Assembly (NCBI RefSeq): GCF_004362015.1
Contig: NZ_SNWW01000007.1
Span: 124,001-188,000 of the forward strand
DNA: 64,000 nt
Direction: 5' to 3'
Source: Flavobacterium chryseum
GTDB taxonomy: Bacteria > Bacteroidota > Bacteroidia > Flavobacteriales > Flavobacteriaceae
Part shown: one piece after another, positions 34,045 to 43,953 of the stretch
How positions within the stretch are numbered: the stretch's first letter is position 1
How the letters are laid out: each line of letters opens with the position of its first letter
Program-made: the position numbers and the translations under genes
The notes under the pieces: model-generated
Database searches by the model: none
The model's input: only the letters and a program-made list of their open reading frames with translations
Told to the model about the DNA's origin: nothing

Positions 34045-35193
34045 TTAAAATCCCATTAAAATTTTTCTATCAATTGAAAATTGATCAAAGAAGCCCTTGG
34101 GAGGATAACGTATAAGCCCTTCATTTTCTATTACAATCTTTGTAACTTGTGTAAAATGTTCTTTGAAATTTTTTTCAAATTGATATAAGCTAATATTATT
34201 CTTATCTATTCCTACTACTCCCTTAGTATCATCGTATGCCTTTGATTGGACAAGAATTCCGTTAATTACATGGTCAGAATGTGTTTCTAATACAATCTGA
34301 ATTCCCGCTTGGGAAGCTAGGCATATAAGTTCTGTTAATTTAGAAATTCCATTAGGGTGTAAATGAGCTTCAGGGTTTTCTATAAACACTAATGAGCCTT
34401 TTGGGGAAGACAAAATAGCAACTAGTATTGGCATTACATAACTAAGCCCAAAACCAACGTTTGTAGCCTCAAAATTTTTCGTTCTTTTCGTACTTGTATC
34501 AGTATCAAATGAATATTTCAAAACAAAACCTAATTTCCCTAAATCTTGTATATCTATATTTACTCCTTGACTTATCTCTTTTTCCCATGCAATAACTTGC
34601 GAAAATAAATCTGTAAAAGTTGTAGTAGGATTACAAATCTCTTTTAAAACTTCAATATCTCGATAACGATCTAAATAATGAACAAAATATTCTGAATTAC
34701 CATCTAAAACCGAAATTTGTTTATAGACGTCAATTATTTTGTCATCTTTTGGATATTGTATCTGTGGACCAACTCGATATGCACTAATAAACTGAAAATT
34801 TGTATTGAACAAACTTTCTTCGATAAAATTTTGAGGAAAAAATGATTTGTCAACTTTTAATCTTACAAATGATTTCACTTTGTCATCTTCGCTATCTGCT
34901 TGGTAAGAAAAATTATAACTACCTATCTCGGTTACCATTGATAAACTAAAACAATCCATTTCAGCAAATTCATATAAGGCATCGTTAAAAATTCCTATTT
35001 TTACAGGATTAGATTTTAAATCTAATACTTCAAAAGATTTATCTTTAATGATAGCTTCTCTTAATAAAAGTAACATTTGCATTGCAGATGATTTCCCAAC
35101 ACCATTATTACCACAGAAAACATTTAAATTACTTAGTTCTAAATCAGTCTCTTTGTGAGATTTAAAATTCTTTATGTTTAAATTAGAAATCAT
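34045..35193 (-). CDS. AAA family ATPase, DUF3696-type (SMC/OLD-like ABC ATPase)
   Basis: The 382-residue product has an ABC-type ATPase head split by a long insert. Walker A is GNNGVGKSS at 28-36, the signature-like NVGFGLSYV at 245-253, Walker B LVFIENPEAHLHP at 268-280, and the H-loop ETHSDHVING at 303-312. The C-terminal GLIRYPPKGFFDQ stretch resembles DUF3696. No Toprim nuclease domain (as in OLD) is present. Such ATPases often pair with effectors in defence loci. Its start overlaps the DUF262 gene by 11 bases, and the third gene follows after one base. Confidence 0.88.
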   Translation of the reverse strand: MISNLNIKNFKSHKETDLELSNLNVFCGNNGVGKSSAMQMLLLLREAIIKDKSFEVLDLKSNPVKIGIFNDALYEFAEMDCFSLSMVTEIGSYNFSYQADSEDDKVKSFVRLKVDKSFFPQNFIEESLFNTNFQFISAYRVGPQIQYPKDDKIIDVYKQISVLDGNSEYFVHYLDRYRDIEVLKEICNPTTTFTDLFSQVIAWEKEISQGVNIDIQDLGKLGFVLKYSFDTDTSTKRTKNFEATNVGFGLSYVMPILVAILSSPKGSLVFIENPEAHLHPNGISKLTELICLASQAGIQIVLETHSDHVINGILVQSKAYDDTKGVVGIDKNNISLYQFEKNFKEHFTQVTKIVIENEGLIRYPPKGFFDQFSIDRKILMGF

Positions 35194-36334
35194 TTAAAAA
35201 AGTATTTAAGAAATTACTAAATTCTCTATTTCTATTTATTACACTATCTTTTGTTGCTGTTCCAGTTGTTATTGCATTCCAGAATTTAGTATTATCTCTT
35301 TGAAATGCTATAAATTTACTAATAAATGTTTCTTTATTATTTAATAAATATTTGGCATTATACTCATCAAGTTTTGAAAATGAAACACTTAATACTTCAA
35401 AAATTGGTTTATTTATAGGTTTTCTACTATCATTCTCATTTATCCTTTTCCTAAATGCATCTCTTCCAAAAATATCGTAAGATAAAATCATAGATTTAGA
35501 AAAATCAGATTTTATTTTTTTGTGCTTTTCAATTTCTACTGGAATTAGTTTAGTCCCAGTGGTAATAAACCTATCCATGTCAGGTTCATATTTATTATAA
35601 TCTATAAGATAAAAAGAGATAAATCTTGAAATAAAATCTAAATCCTCTTGTCTTTTGGACTTTACTGAACCATCTGTAACTTTCCTGAAAATTTTACCGG
35701 TATCAGTTTCTTCAGATATTAAAGACTCTAAAAAATCTACTCTATATCCTTGAAATAAGGCTGTTCTTATTTCTTGAGCTTTTAAGGGAACATCTCCTTG
35801 ATTTATTCTACTAAAAATGGTATACTTTACTTCATCGGGAGTGCCTTTTCCTATCAGATTAATAGTTACCTGATTTGAATTAATTCTTCTTTTTATATCT
35901 TTAGGAAGTTCTTCCCAAGTTTTACCGTTATAGTCGGTTAGAAATTCTAAGTTTTGTAAAACTAATTTATTCTTATTTTTACCAACATCGCCTTTTCCTA
36001 TTATAAAGTGTTCTAAAGTACTCATTCTTTGTAGACCATCAACAACATACCATTTTTTATCATCACCTTCATCAAAATAAAATAAAGGAATAGGTAGATC
36101 TAACATAAGTGACTCAATGAATCTACTTTTTTTTACTTCACTCCATAAATTAGGCAACCTTTGATATTTTGGAATTAATATTTGATTATCTTCCAACAAT
36201 TCAACAAGTTGTCCAATGTTTCTTGGAATAATTTTAATATTTATTTCAGACGGATCAAAAGGAATTTCTATTTTAATATCCTCATTCCCTTCTTCTATTT
36301 CAATATCATCATTCTCATCAAATTCGTCTGCCAT
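35183..36334 (-). CDS. DUF262 domain protein (ParB/GmrS-like fold)
   Basis: The 383-residue product has an acidic 30-residue N-terminus and then a DUF262 domain. The hallmarks are IPKYQR at 54-59, a Trp-containing helix with SRFIESLMLDLPIPLFYFDE, and the nucleotide-site motif VDGLQRMSTLEHF (DGLQR at 99-103). FSRINQGDVPLKAQEIR follows. DUF262 is the NTP-dependent module of type IV restriction (GmrS), BrxU and SspE. Here the HNH/DUF1524 nuclease half is missing, so cleavage, if any, is not explained by a known nuclease motif. It is the first gene of the cassette, 84 bases after parE. Confidence 0.88.
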   Translation of the reverse strand: MADEFDENDDIEIEEGNEDIKIEIPFDPSEINIKIIPRNIGQLVELLEDNQILIPKYQRLPNLWSEVKKSRFIESLMLDLPIPLFYFDEGDDKKWYVVDGLQRMSTLEHFIIGKGDVGKNKNKLVLQNLEFLTDYNGKTWEELPKDIKRRINSNQVTINLIGKGTPDEVKYTIFSRINQGDVPLKAQEIRTALFQGYRVDFLESLISEETDTGKIFRKVTDGSVKSKRQEDLDFISRFISFYLIDYNKYEPDMDRFITTGTKLIPVEIEKHKKIKSDFSKSMILSYDIFGRDAFRKRINENDSRKPINKPIFEVLSVSFSKLDEYNAKYLLNNKETFISKFIAFQRDNTKFWNAITTGTATKDSVINRNREFSNFLNTFLNDF

Positions 36335-36418
36335 ATTTTTTTATATTATTACTGATTCCTAAAATTTATAATTATAAGTAAATTATTTCTTTATTCATTT
36401 TTAAATTGTCATATTTTT

Positions 36419-38290
36419 CTAAACCTCAGCCTCAACAGCATCCAATTCTACCTTCAAATTCTTGATGATAAACTCTTGTCTGTCTGGAGTATTTTTCCCC
36501 ATATAAAAAGACAATAATTGCTCAATCGAAGTGTTTTTATCCATCATAATTGGGTCAAGGCGAATCGTTTCTCCAATGAAGTTTTTAAACTCATCCGGCG
36601 AAATCTCTCCCAAACCTTTAAATCGTGTGATTTCCGGTTTTGGTTTTAGTTTTTCGATGGCATCTCTTCTTTCTTCTTCAGAATAACAATAGATAGTTTC
36701 TTTTTTATTTCTAACCCTGAAAAGTGGTGTTTGCAAAATATACAAATGCCCTTCTTTGATTAATTCAGGAAAAAACTGCAGGAAAAAAGTAATCAACAGC
36801 AAACGAATGTGCATTCCGTCGACATCGGCATCGGTTGCGATTACGATGTTGTTGTAACGTAATTTTTCCAGTCCGTCTTCGATATCTAAAGCCGCTTGCA
36901 GTAAATTGAATTCTTCGTTTTCGTACACAATTTTTTTACTCATTCCGTAGGAGTTCAAAGGCTTACCACGCAAACTAAATACGGCTTGTGTATTTACATC
37001 ACGCGATTTGGTAATTGATCCGGAAGCCGAATCTCCCTCGGTAATGAAAAGCGTACTTTCTAAGTTTCTTGGGTTTTTTGTATCCGGAAGATGCGCGCGG
37101 CAATCTCTTAATTTTTTATTATGAAGATTGGCTTTTTTAGCACGATCTGTTGCCAGTTTACGAATTCCTGATAATTCCTTACGCTCCCGTTCAGCCTGCA
37201 AAATTTTACGCAATAAGGCTTCTGCTGTTGGCGGATTTTTATGTAAATAATTATCTAATTTGGTTTTGATAAAGTCGTTTACAAATGTACGAACCGAAAC
37301 CGGCGGCGTTCCGTCATCAGAACCCATATCCATAGAACCTAATTTGGTTTTGGTCTGAGATTCAAAAACAGGTTCCATAACCTTTATACTAATCGCACTT
37401 ACAATCGATTTACGAACGTCTGATGCTTCAAAACTTTTATTGTAAAACTCACGAATGGTTTTTACAATCGCTTCTCTGTAAGCTACTAAGTGCGTTCCTC
37501 CCTGCGTGGTGTTCTGACCGTTGACAAAAGAGTGATATTCTTCGCTATATTGCGTTTTACTGTGCGTTAAAGCGATTTCAATATCATGATCTTTCAAATG
37601 AATGATCGGGTATTCTAAATCTTCTGCGCTAATTGTTTCTTCTAATAAATCTCTAAGACCATTCTCAGAAATATATTTTTCTCCGTTGAATATAATCGTT
37701 AAACCATTGTTTAGGTAACAATAGTTTTTAACCATTTTTATAACATATTCTAAACGGAATTTATAGTTTTTGAAGATCGTTTCGTCTGGCGTAAAAGTTA
37801 CTTTTGTTCCTTTACGTTTTGTTGTATCAATTACATCTTCTTCTAAAACCAGATTTCCACCTGAAAATTCTGCTGCTTTTTGTTTATCATCACGAACAGA
37901 TTCTACACGAAATGCACTCGAAAGTGCATTCACCGCTTTTGTTCCGACTCCGTTTAGACCAACTGATTTCTGGAAAGCTTTTGAGTCATATTTCCCCCCG
38001 GTGTTCATTTTAGAAACAACATCGACTACTTTTCCTAACGGAATTCCACGTCCGTAATCACGAACAGAAACCGTTTTTTCTTTGATCGTTACCTCAATTG
38101 TTTTTCCGGCTCCCATCACGAATTCATCGATACAGTTATCTAAAACCTCTTTTAGAAGTATATAAATACCGTCATCCGGCGAAGATCCATCCCCCAATTT
38201 TCCGATATACATCCCCGGTCGCATACGAATATGTTCTTTCCAATCGAGTGATCGAATATTATCTTCGTTATATTGATTTTGCTCTAGCAT
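36419..38290 (-). CDS. parE: DNA topoisomerase IV subunit B
   Basis: The 623-residue product is the ATPase subunit of topoisomerase IV. It shows the GHKL fold with [13 protein letters not shown] (N box), [11 protein letters not shown] (G1) and [14 protein letters not shown]. The transducer domain has QTKTKLGS. The Toprim domain shows [11 protein letters not shown] and [13 protein letters not shown], and [13 protein letters not shown] lies near the C-terminus. The short Toprim region without the long GyrB insert fits ParE. parC lies 3.2 kb downstream on the same strand, beyond the accessory cassette. Confidence 0.93.
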   Translation of the reverse strand: MLEQNQYNEDNIRSLDWKEHIRMRPGMYIGKLGDGSSPDDGIYILLKEVLDNCIDEFVMGAGKTIEVTIKEKTVSVRDYGRGIPLGKVVDVVSKMNTGGKYDSKAFQKSVGLNGVGTKAVNALSSAFRVESVRDDKQKAAEFSGGNLVLEEDVIDTTKRKGTKVTFTPDETIFKNYKFRLEYVIKMVKNYCYLNNGLTIIFNGEKYISENGLRDLLEETISAEDLEYPIIHLKDHDIEIALTHSKTQYSEEYHSFVNGQNTTQGGTHLVAYREAIVKTIREFYNKSFEASDVRKSIVSAISIKVMEPVFESQTKTKLGSMDMGSDDGTPPVSVRTFVNDFIKTKLDNYLHKNPPTAEALLRKILQAERERKELSGIRKLATDRAKKANLHNKKLRDCRAHLPDTKNPRNLESTLFITEGDSASGSITKSRDVNTQAVFSLRGKPLNSYGMSKKIVYENEEFNLLQAALDIEDGLEKLRYNNIVIATDADVDGMHIRLLLITFFLQFFPELIKEGHLYILQTPLFRVRNKKETIYCYSEEERRDAIEKLKPKPEITRFKGLGEISPDEFKNFIGETIRLDPIMMDKNTSIEQLLSFYMGKNTPDRQEFIIKNLKVELDAVEAEV

Positions 38291-38452
38291 AAAATGAATT
38301 AGGATTTTTGGCTAATGTACCATTTCTCTATAAAAAATGAAAGCGTATTTTTTTTTTGTTATGAATAATAACAGCTTTAATTCTATTTAAATTGATTTTA
38401 AAAAAATACGGCCGATAAAAATATAAAAAATCAGAGTTTTGACAAAAAAATA

Positions 38453-39628
38453 CTATTTGATTCCGAGAACTTGTTTTGCCAAAGCAATCATTTCGGGCGT
38501 TCCTGTATTTTTATTTTTTTCGTCAGAAAGTTTGACAACGCCTTGCCAATGCATATTATCCGGCTTTGTATCGTTCAATTTTATAACCATATTCATTGCC
38601 GGAAGACCGACATCATTGGTAAAATTAGTACCAATTCCAAATGACATTTTGATTTTGTCTTTACAGAAATCAGAAATAGCTTTTACCTTTTCAAAATTAA
38701 GGGAATCAGAAAAAACAATTGCTTTTGATTTTGGATCAATTCCCATTTTGGTGTAATGCGTAATTACTTTTTGGGCGAACTCTATCGGATCACCGCTATC
38801 ATGTCGAACACCATCAAAAAGTTTGGAACATTTTTTATCAAATTGATTGAAGAAAATTTCAGTTGTATAGGTGTCTGTTAAAACAATTCCGAGATCGCCT
38901 CCGTATACTTTTGTCCAGTTTTCAAGGCTAATTAAGTTCGCCATTTTAAAGCCAAATTGCGCTGCATGAAACATAAACCATTCGTGCGCATGCGTGCCTA
39001 AAGGTCGTTTATTATTAACCATTGCAAAATGTACATTGCTCGTTCCGATAAAACTTTGAGATCCAAAAGTATTGAGCGTTTCATTGACCAAAACCTGAAC
39101 ATCGTATGAATGACGGCGTCTTGTGCCGAACTCTAAAATTGAAACTCCTAAGGAATTATAATTATCAATTTTGCTTTTGGTAAGACTTTTAATAGCTTCG
39201 TCATTTAAACGAATCAGAAGATTTGTTTTATAAAAAAGTTCTGAAATTAAAGCCATCAAAGGTACTTCCCACAAAATAGTGCGATACCAAAAACCTTCTA
39301 TAACTACTTTTATTTCTGATCCTTCCTGTGTAATATGAACTTCTGACGGATCGTAACTATAACCTTGAAGAAAATCTAAATAAGTGGGATCCAGATACGA
39401 ACAATAATGGTATAAATAATGTTTTTCATCTTTTGTTAATCGCAAATTTGCCATTGCATCAACAGATTTTTGAAGCAAACCTGCAAAACCGGGCGGAAAA
39501 ATATGCTTTCCGCGATTGATAAATGCATAACGAACTTTTGCTCTTGGAAAAAGTTTAATTACGGCATGCTGCATCGTAAATTTATAGAAATCATTATCTA
39601 AGATCGATTTCAAAAAAGTTGGTTCCAT
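38453..39628 (-). CDS. pncB: Nicotinate phosphoribosyltransferase
   Basis: The enzyme joins nicotinate and PRPP to nicotinate mononucleotide in the NAD salvage pathway. The 391-residue product shows DNDFYKFTMQHA near the start, EFGTRRRHSYDVQ, TSNVHFAM, THAHEWFMFHAA (with the conserved His) and GVRHDSGDP. FSDSLNF and FGIGTNFTND complete the phosphoribosyl-binding part. Length and motifs fit PncB rather than NAMPT. It is apparently monocistronic, about 160 bases upstream of parE on the same strand, with no clear terminator in between. Confidence 0.93.
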   Translation of the reverse strand: MEPTFLKSILDNDFYKFTMQHAVIKLFPRAKVRYAFINRGKHIFPPGFAGLLQKSVDAMANLRLTKDEKHYLYHYCSYLDPTYLDFLQGYSYDPSEVHITQEGSEIKVVIEGFWYRTILWEVPLMALISELFYKTNLLIRLNDEAIKSLTKSKIDNYNSLGVSILEFGTRRRHSYDVQVLVNETLNTFGSQSFIGTSNVHFAMVNNKRPLGTHAHEWFMFHAAQFGFKMANLISLENWTKVYGGDLGIVLTDTYTTEIFFNQFDKKCSKLFDGVRHDSGDPIEFAQKVITHYTKMGIDPKSKAIVFSDSLNFEKVKAISDFCKDKIKMSFGIGTNFTNDVGLPAMNMVIKLNDTKPDNMHWQGVVKLSDEKNKNTGTPEMIALAKQVLGIK

Positions 39629-39726
39629 AAGGCAAATTGCTATATTTTTTCAAATCCGTGAATTGCTAAGATACGCCAATTCGGTGCAATAAGAAAATGA
39701 TATAAATCAGTATTGCAAAATAATTC

Positions 39727-40707
39727 TTACTTTGAAACTACTTTAAAAGAAACAATGCTATTTGTATCCAGAAAAAAAGTAATGTAGTTGCCTATATTTT
39801 TATCAAAGGTAATTTGAAATTCTAAACCTCCTTTTTTTTCTTTTCCGTTGACAATTTTAACGGGCTGATTCCTTTTATTTAAATAATAAAACTGATCCGA
39901 TTTTGAAATGTTCGCGATTAAAAATGTGATTTTTTCTCCGTTTCCAGCTTCAATTATACCAGATTCCGGTTCTTTAATTTTATGATTGCCCTCAATTCCT
40001 TTATTATAAAGTAAAGGTCCGTTAAGAAAATCTTCCTTACTTAATCTGTTTCCTAAGTAAGAACCCGAATCAGGAAAATGTTTGGTGAAAAAATAATCCG
40101 GATCTGTATCAAAATAAACAGGCGAAAAATCATTTACCATTCGTCCTTTGTTATTATCAAAATAACCCTGACCCCATGTAACATCGATCAAACGCCATTT
40201 TTTATCAACTAAAACCATATTCCACGCGTGGTTCGAATTTAATTCTTCGCGGCCAATATCGTCTAATCTTGTTTTAGAATCGCCTTTGATTATTTCGCAT
40301 TTTAAACCCGCTAATGAAGCTAAGTGCTGGTATAAGGCTGTAAAACCTTCGCAAACTGCTTTATGGGATTTAAATGCATTTTGAATCAGTTTATCTTCGA
40401 GCTGTTGAATTTTCTTTTGTTTTTCTGCTTCGGTACGATAACTAAATCCCTGCGTTTTTGCCGGTCTTAAAAAAGCAGCATAATCATATTTTATATTAAA
40501 TGCAATCCAGCTGTAAATTGCTCGTGCTTTATCGTGTTCCGAATTAAAATCTTTTTCAATTCGTTCTGCTAATTCTTCGGTTGTATCAAAGCTTTTTGGA
40601 TATTTTAAAACAATCTTATCTACTGCACTGTATTTTTGTGCAAACGAAGAAAATAAAAATACAATGTTGATAAAAAGGAATAGAAAAAAGGTCTTTTTTG
40701 TTGTCAT
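39727..40707 (-). CDS. Secreted transglutaminase-like cysteine protease domain protein
   Basis: The 326-residue product has a signal peptide (about 1-24) and then a transglutaminase-core domain. Its Cys-His-Asp triad is visible: Cys119 in AVCEGFTALYQHLA, His160 in NSNHAWNMV and Asp175 in LIDVTWGQGY. The C-terminal 90 residues form a separate beta-rich domain. These proteins are probably periplasmic or surface peptidases or amidases acting on proteins or peptidoglycan; the substrate is unknown. It follows the FMN-reductase gene by four bases, so both share an operon with the YihY gene. Confidence 0.85.
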   Translation of the reverse strand: MTTKKTFFLFLFINIVFLFSSFAQKYSAVDKIVLKYPKSFDTTEELAERIEKDFNSEHDKARAIYSWIAFNIKYDYAAFLRPAKTQGFSYRTEAEKQKKIQQLEDKLIQNAFKSHKAVCEGFTALYQHLASLAGLKCEIIKGDSKTRLDDIGREELNSNHAWNMVLVDKKWRLIDVTWGQGYFDNNKGRMVNDFSPVYFDTDPDYFFTKHFPDSGSYLGNRLSKEDFLNGPLLYNKGIEGNHKIKEPESGIIEAGNGEKITFLIANISKSDQFYYLNKRNQPVKIVNGKEKKGGLEFQITFDKNIGNYITFFLDTNSIVSFKVVSK

Positions 40708-40711
40708 GAAA

Positions 40712-41236
40712 TTAAAAACTGGCTTTTATAATATCTTTCAATTCTTTATCTAATTCGGGATTGGAAATTTGATTTTTTTCGAGATCAAAATTGGCATTAA
40801 AAACAGGTAATGAAAATGTGGCTTTTATTTGTGCACCATATCTTGGTAAGGCATTATTTGCAATTTCTAATACTGAAGCTCCGCCTCTTGCGCCTGGAGA
40901 AGTAGCCAATAATAACATTGGTTTTTGCTGAAAAACTTCTTTGGTAATTCTGGAACTCCAGTCGAAAATGTTTTTAAAGGCTGTAGAATAATTAGAATTA
41001 TTTTCAGCCAAAGAAACAACCAGAATATCAGCGCTTTCTAATTTTGTTAAAAATGCTTTTGCAGTGTCATGCTGACCAATTTCTTTTTCAAGATCAACAC
41101 TAAATAAGGGCATCGCGAAATCATTCAAGTCTAAAACTTCAACTTCGGCATTTTCGAATAAACTTGCGGCATACGTTGCTAAATGTTTATTGATTGAATG
41201 TGCGCTGTTACTTCCTCCAAAGGCTATTATTTTCAT
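40712..41236 (-). CDS. NADPH-dependent FMN reductase-like flavoprotein
   Basis: The 174-residue product has the flavodoxin-like fold of the NADPH_FMN_red family. GGSNSAHSINKHLATYAA is the phosphate-binding loop at about 7-24. VVSLAENNSNYSTAFKNIFDW and LLATSPGARGGASVLE are the flavin-contact segments. It probably reduces quinones, azo compounds or flavins with NAD(P)H. Its ATG overlaps the end of the YihY gene as ATGA, and the transglutaminase-like gene follows after four bases, indicating one three-gene operon. Confidence 0.88.
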   Translation of the reverse strand: MKIIAFGGSNSAHSINKHLATYAASLFENAEVEVLDLNDFAMPLFSVDLEKEIGQHDTAKAFLTKLESADILVVSLAENNSNYSTAFKNIFDWSSRITKEVFQQKPMLLLATSPGARGGASVLEIANNALPRYGAQIKATFSLPVFNANFDLEKNQISNPELDKELKDIIKASF

Positions 41237-42192
41237 GGTTTCTCTTTTTGCAATTTATCTTCTACTGGTCCTTTTTTCGGTTCGTCGATTTCGTAAATCT
41301 CTTTTGCTATCTCTACCGAGTATTCATTTGGATAAATTTTACCGCCGTAAGATTTTGCGTATACTTTGGTAAATTCTGCTCCAAAATACAGAATAATTGC
41401 CGAATAATAGACCCAAACTAAAATAATAATTACCGAACCAGCAGCGCCATAAATTGAGGCAACTGTAGAGCTGCCTAAATAAAACCCTATTGCAAATTTA
41501 CCAATCATAAATAATACTGCAGTTACTGTTGATCCTATAAAAGCATCTTTCCATCTTATTTTTCCATCGGGTAATGTTCTAAAAATAATAGCAAAAAGAA
41601 ATGTAATACTGGCGAGTACAATAATAATATTGACGACGTAAAATAAATAAACTGTACTTTCAGGAAAATATATTTTTAAACGGGCACTCACTAAATCTAA
41701 TGTCGTACTCACAAAAAGACTGACCAGCATTAGAAAACCAACCGAAGCAATCATTGAAAATGACATTAACCTGTTTTGGATGAATTTTTTAATGCCTTTA
41801 TCCGGCTTTGCACGTAATCCCCAAATATAATTTATAGAACTTTGTATTTCGGCAAAAACTCCAGAAGCACCAATTAAAAGCATCACGATTCCGAATACAG
41901 TTGCAAACATATTATCTCCTGATAATTGGACATTTTTTATCGCTTCCTGAATCTGAATTGCGGCACTATTTCCAACCATTCCGTTTATTTGTCCGTAAAG
42001 CTGACCTGTAACAGCATCTTCACCAAAGAAAAATCCACATATAGTAATGATAATAATCAACAAAGGTGGTAATGCAAATATGGTGTAATATGCCAATGCT
42101 GCACTTAGTTTTATGGCGTTATCATCATTAAATTCTAAAAAGGTGTTCTTTAATAGAAACCATGATTTGGAGAATATATTTTTTAATTTCAC
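41233..42192 (-). CDS. YihY/BrkB family inner-membrane protein
   Basis: The 319-residue product has about six membrane helices and the family signature DDNAIKLSAALAYYTIFALPPLLIII near the start. GNSAAIQIQEAI and YGAAGSVIIILVWVYYSAIILYFGAEF follow. A polar, charged C-terminal tail (EIAKEIYEIDEPKKG) is cytoplasmic. The family was once called RNase BN in error and its true function remains unclear, possibly a transporter or flippase. It is the first gene of a three-gene operon with the flavoprotein (4-base overlap) and the transglutaminase-like protein. Confidence 0.88.
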   Translation of the reverse strand: MKLKNIFSKSWFLLKNTFLEFNDDNAIKLSAALAYYTIFALPPLLIIIITICGFFFGEDAVTGQLYGQINGMVGNSAAIQIQEAIKNVQLSGDNMFATVFGIVMLLIGASGVFAEIQSSINYIWGLRAKPDKGIKKFIQNRLMSFSMIASVGFLMLVSLFVSTTLDLVSARLKIYFPESTVYLFYVVNIIIVLASITFLFAIIFRTLPDGKIRWKDAFIGSTVTAVLFMIGKFAIGFYLGSSTVASIYGAAGSVIIILVWVYYSAIILYFGAEFTKVYAKSYGGKIYPNEYSVEIAKEIYEIDEPKKGPVEDKLQKEKP

Positions 42193-42302
42193 GATAGTTC
42201 TGATTTTGGGTGTATATGTTCAAAATTAAGAAAAATTAAAAAAATTTAATTCTCGTATGTTGGGCAAATTTTACATTTTTACCATGTGAGCGTCATTAAA
42301 AG

Positions 42303-42977
42303 TTATTTTGAAAGTATATCGTATTCTCTATCAGTTCCTAAATTTTTAATTTTTAAAATATTTTTAAACTCACGTCGAGTTGGTTTTATTAAATAAGATA
42401 TAGAATCTATTATTTGAGCTTTTATTGCTGTAACTGAGTCAAGTTTTTTAAGATCGCTTGGCAAATAAATATCTTTAAATTTTAATGTATTATTATTTAA
42501 TGATAGAAATTGAATATCCCAAAAAATAGAATCCCGAGTACTTAATATTAATTGACCTTGTATTCGTTTTGCTTTTTGATTGTATGAAAATCTAAAAATG
42601 GTATCTAGATGAGTTTCTAATAATTCTAATGAATCTCCTATTAACTGCACATAAATGTTTTCTTTAGAATTCTTCCTTATTATTTTATTACTGTATATAT
42701 AATATTCAGCTCTCATTGAATCTAACTCATTTTTATGAATTTTAGATTTCGTAAAATATTTTACTATTATCCGATCTTCATTAATTGTTAAAAAAGAAGA
42801 ATCTTTATCTTTATACGTTCCTCTAAATCTATGTGGGAATCTATCTAATTCAGAATCATCTTTTGGTTGCGGACTTTCGAAGTATAAAAAAAGACAATCT
42901 GGACATGGCCTCATTCGTGCTTTTTTGCAAGACCCAAATGCAATTAACAAGACTATTATAAAAATTATCTTTTTCAT
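42303..42977 (-). CDS. Hypothetical lipoprotein
   Basis: From the ATG at 42977 (MKKIIFIIVLLIAFGSC) the product has 224 residues and a lipobox ending FGSC. The mature protein begins with CPDC-type cysteines (KKARMRPCPDCLF) and is beta-rich with several TINEDRIIVKYF-like strands. I recognise no family. An upstream start at 43016 would place a hydrophobic leader before a second signal peptide and was rejected. It follows the DUF2459 gene by seven bases, so the two are probably co-transcribed. Confidence 0.72.
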   Translation of the reverse strand: MKKIIFIIVLLIAFGSCKKARMRPCPDCLFLYFESPQPKDDSELDRFPHRFRGTYKDKDSSFLTINEDRIIVKYFTKSKIHKNELDSMRAEYYIYSNKIIRKNSKENIYVQLIGDSLELLETHLDTIFRFSYNQKAKRIQGQLILSTRDSIFWDIQFLSLNNNTLKFKDIYLPSDLKKLDSVTAIKAQIIDSISYLIKPTRREFKNILKIKNLGTDREYDILSK

Positions 42978-42984
42978 AACCAAT

Positions 42985-43662
42985 TTATTGATAATGAATA
43001 AAAATTCCTTTATCATAAACTGTCCATAAACTTGCTTTTTGGTTTGCGGCTTTTAGTGCGCTGTTTGCCCAGGTATTACAGGTATAAAAAAGACTGTAAC
43101 TTCCTTTGGCCTCATAAAAAGCATCTTTTTTTCCATAATTGTGTCCTTCAATCCATTCCGGATTTGTTGGATTACTGAAACTATCTGAAATGTAAGTAAC
43201 TAATTTTTGATAGTTTTCTTTGGAAATTAAAATGCGTTTGCAATCTTCACCTTCTTTTAATTGTTTGAAGAATGTAGTGTGCATGGCAGATGAACTTACT
43301 CCAAATGCAGCTTTAAGTGCTGTACTTGCTTTTAAATCTGACCATTCAGGAGTATCAAGATAAAAACCTTTATCGCCCCAGCCAAATGCTATAAAATTCA
43401 TTAAAGAATCCTTTGATTGGGTTTGGCTAAACTGAATTTGGTTTCGCCAGTCTTTTATATCATTTACAATTGGAACTACAATATCCGTATGAACGCCGTT
43501 TGAGAGAATGTAAATTGGGACTGCATCTTGTTCTTCAACCTGAGCGATATCAGCATTTACGGTGATTTTAGAAATTAGATAAACAGATAGTACATAAAGA
43601 ACAAGAAAACCGAAGATTCCGAAAAGAGTCCAGCCGACAAATTTGAGCGTTTTTTTAAGCAT
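42985..43662 (-). CDS. DUF2459 / TIGR02117 family protein
   Basis: The 225-residue product has one N-terminal membrane helix (about 10-32) and a periplasmic domain. The family opening is SNGVHTDIVVPIV near residues 54-66, and AFGWGDKGFYLDTPEW is the second conserved block. TCNTWANSALKAA near the C-terminus contains a conserved Cys. The pattern suggests an NlpC-like thiol hydrolase fold, but no activity is established for this family. It is upstream of the lipoprotein gene in a two-gene transcript. Confidence 0.85.
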   Translation of the reverse strand: MLKKTLKFVGWTLFGIFGFLVLYVLSVYLISKITVNADIAQVEEQDAVPIYILSNGVHTDIVVPIVNDIKDWRNQIQFSQTQSKDSLMNFIAFGWGDKGFYLDTPEWSDLKASTALKAAFGVSSSAMHTTFFKQLKEGEDCKRILISKENYQKLVTYISDSFSNPTNPEWIEGHNYGKKDAFYEAKGSYSLFYTCNTWANSALKAANQKASLWTVYDKGIFIHYQ

Positions 43663-43823
43663 TTTTGATTGGTTTTAGATTTTAGTTAATGGTTAATTTT
43701 TCTCTATTCAATTTTTGAGCCAAAAAAATAAATTAGATTTTTTTGTTTTTTGAAAATTTAGCAGATTCAAAAATGGCACACGGATGAAACGGATTCGCTA
43801 AAGCGAAAACGCGGATTTAAACG

Positions 43824-43886
43824 GATTTTTTTATGCTTTATTAGTTTCACGCAGATTTTGCAGATTATTTTAAAGCATAAAAAAAA
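43824..43886. repeat. Inverted repeat in the DUF2459-ychF gap
   Basis: The arm ending TTTATGCTTTA (to 43840) is complementary to TAAAGCATAAA (from 43871). Between and before them are repeated ACGGAT and CGCAGATTT words, including a TTCGC-TAAA-GCGAA mini-hairpin near 43795-43806. No gene is visible in 43663-43953. Confidence 0.5.
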
Positions 43887-43909
43887 CTGCTGAATTTCTC
43901 CAGCAGTTT
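43879..43909 (-). terminator. ychF terminator
   Basis: On the minus strand AAACTGCTG and CAGCAGTTT form a 9-bp stem with an 8-base loop followed by eight T, about 45 bases after the ychF stop. Confidence 0.8.
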
Positions 43910-43953
43910 AGTCTTTTATCTTTATTCTTTATTCTATTCTCTTAAAAAAAAAA

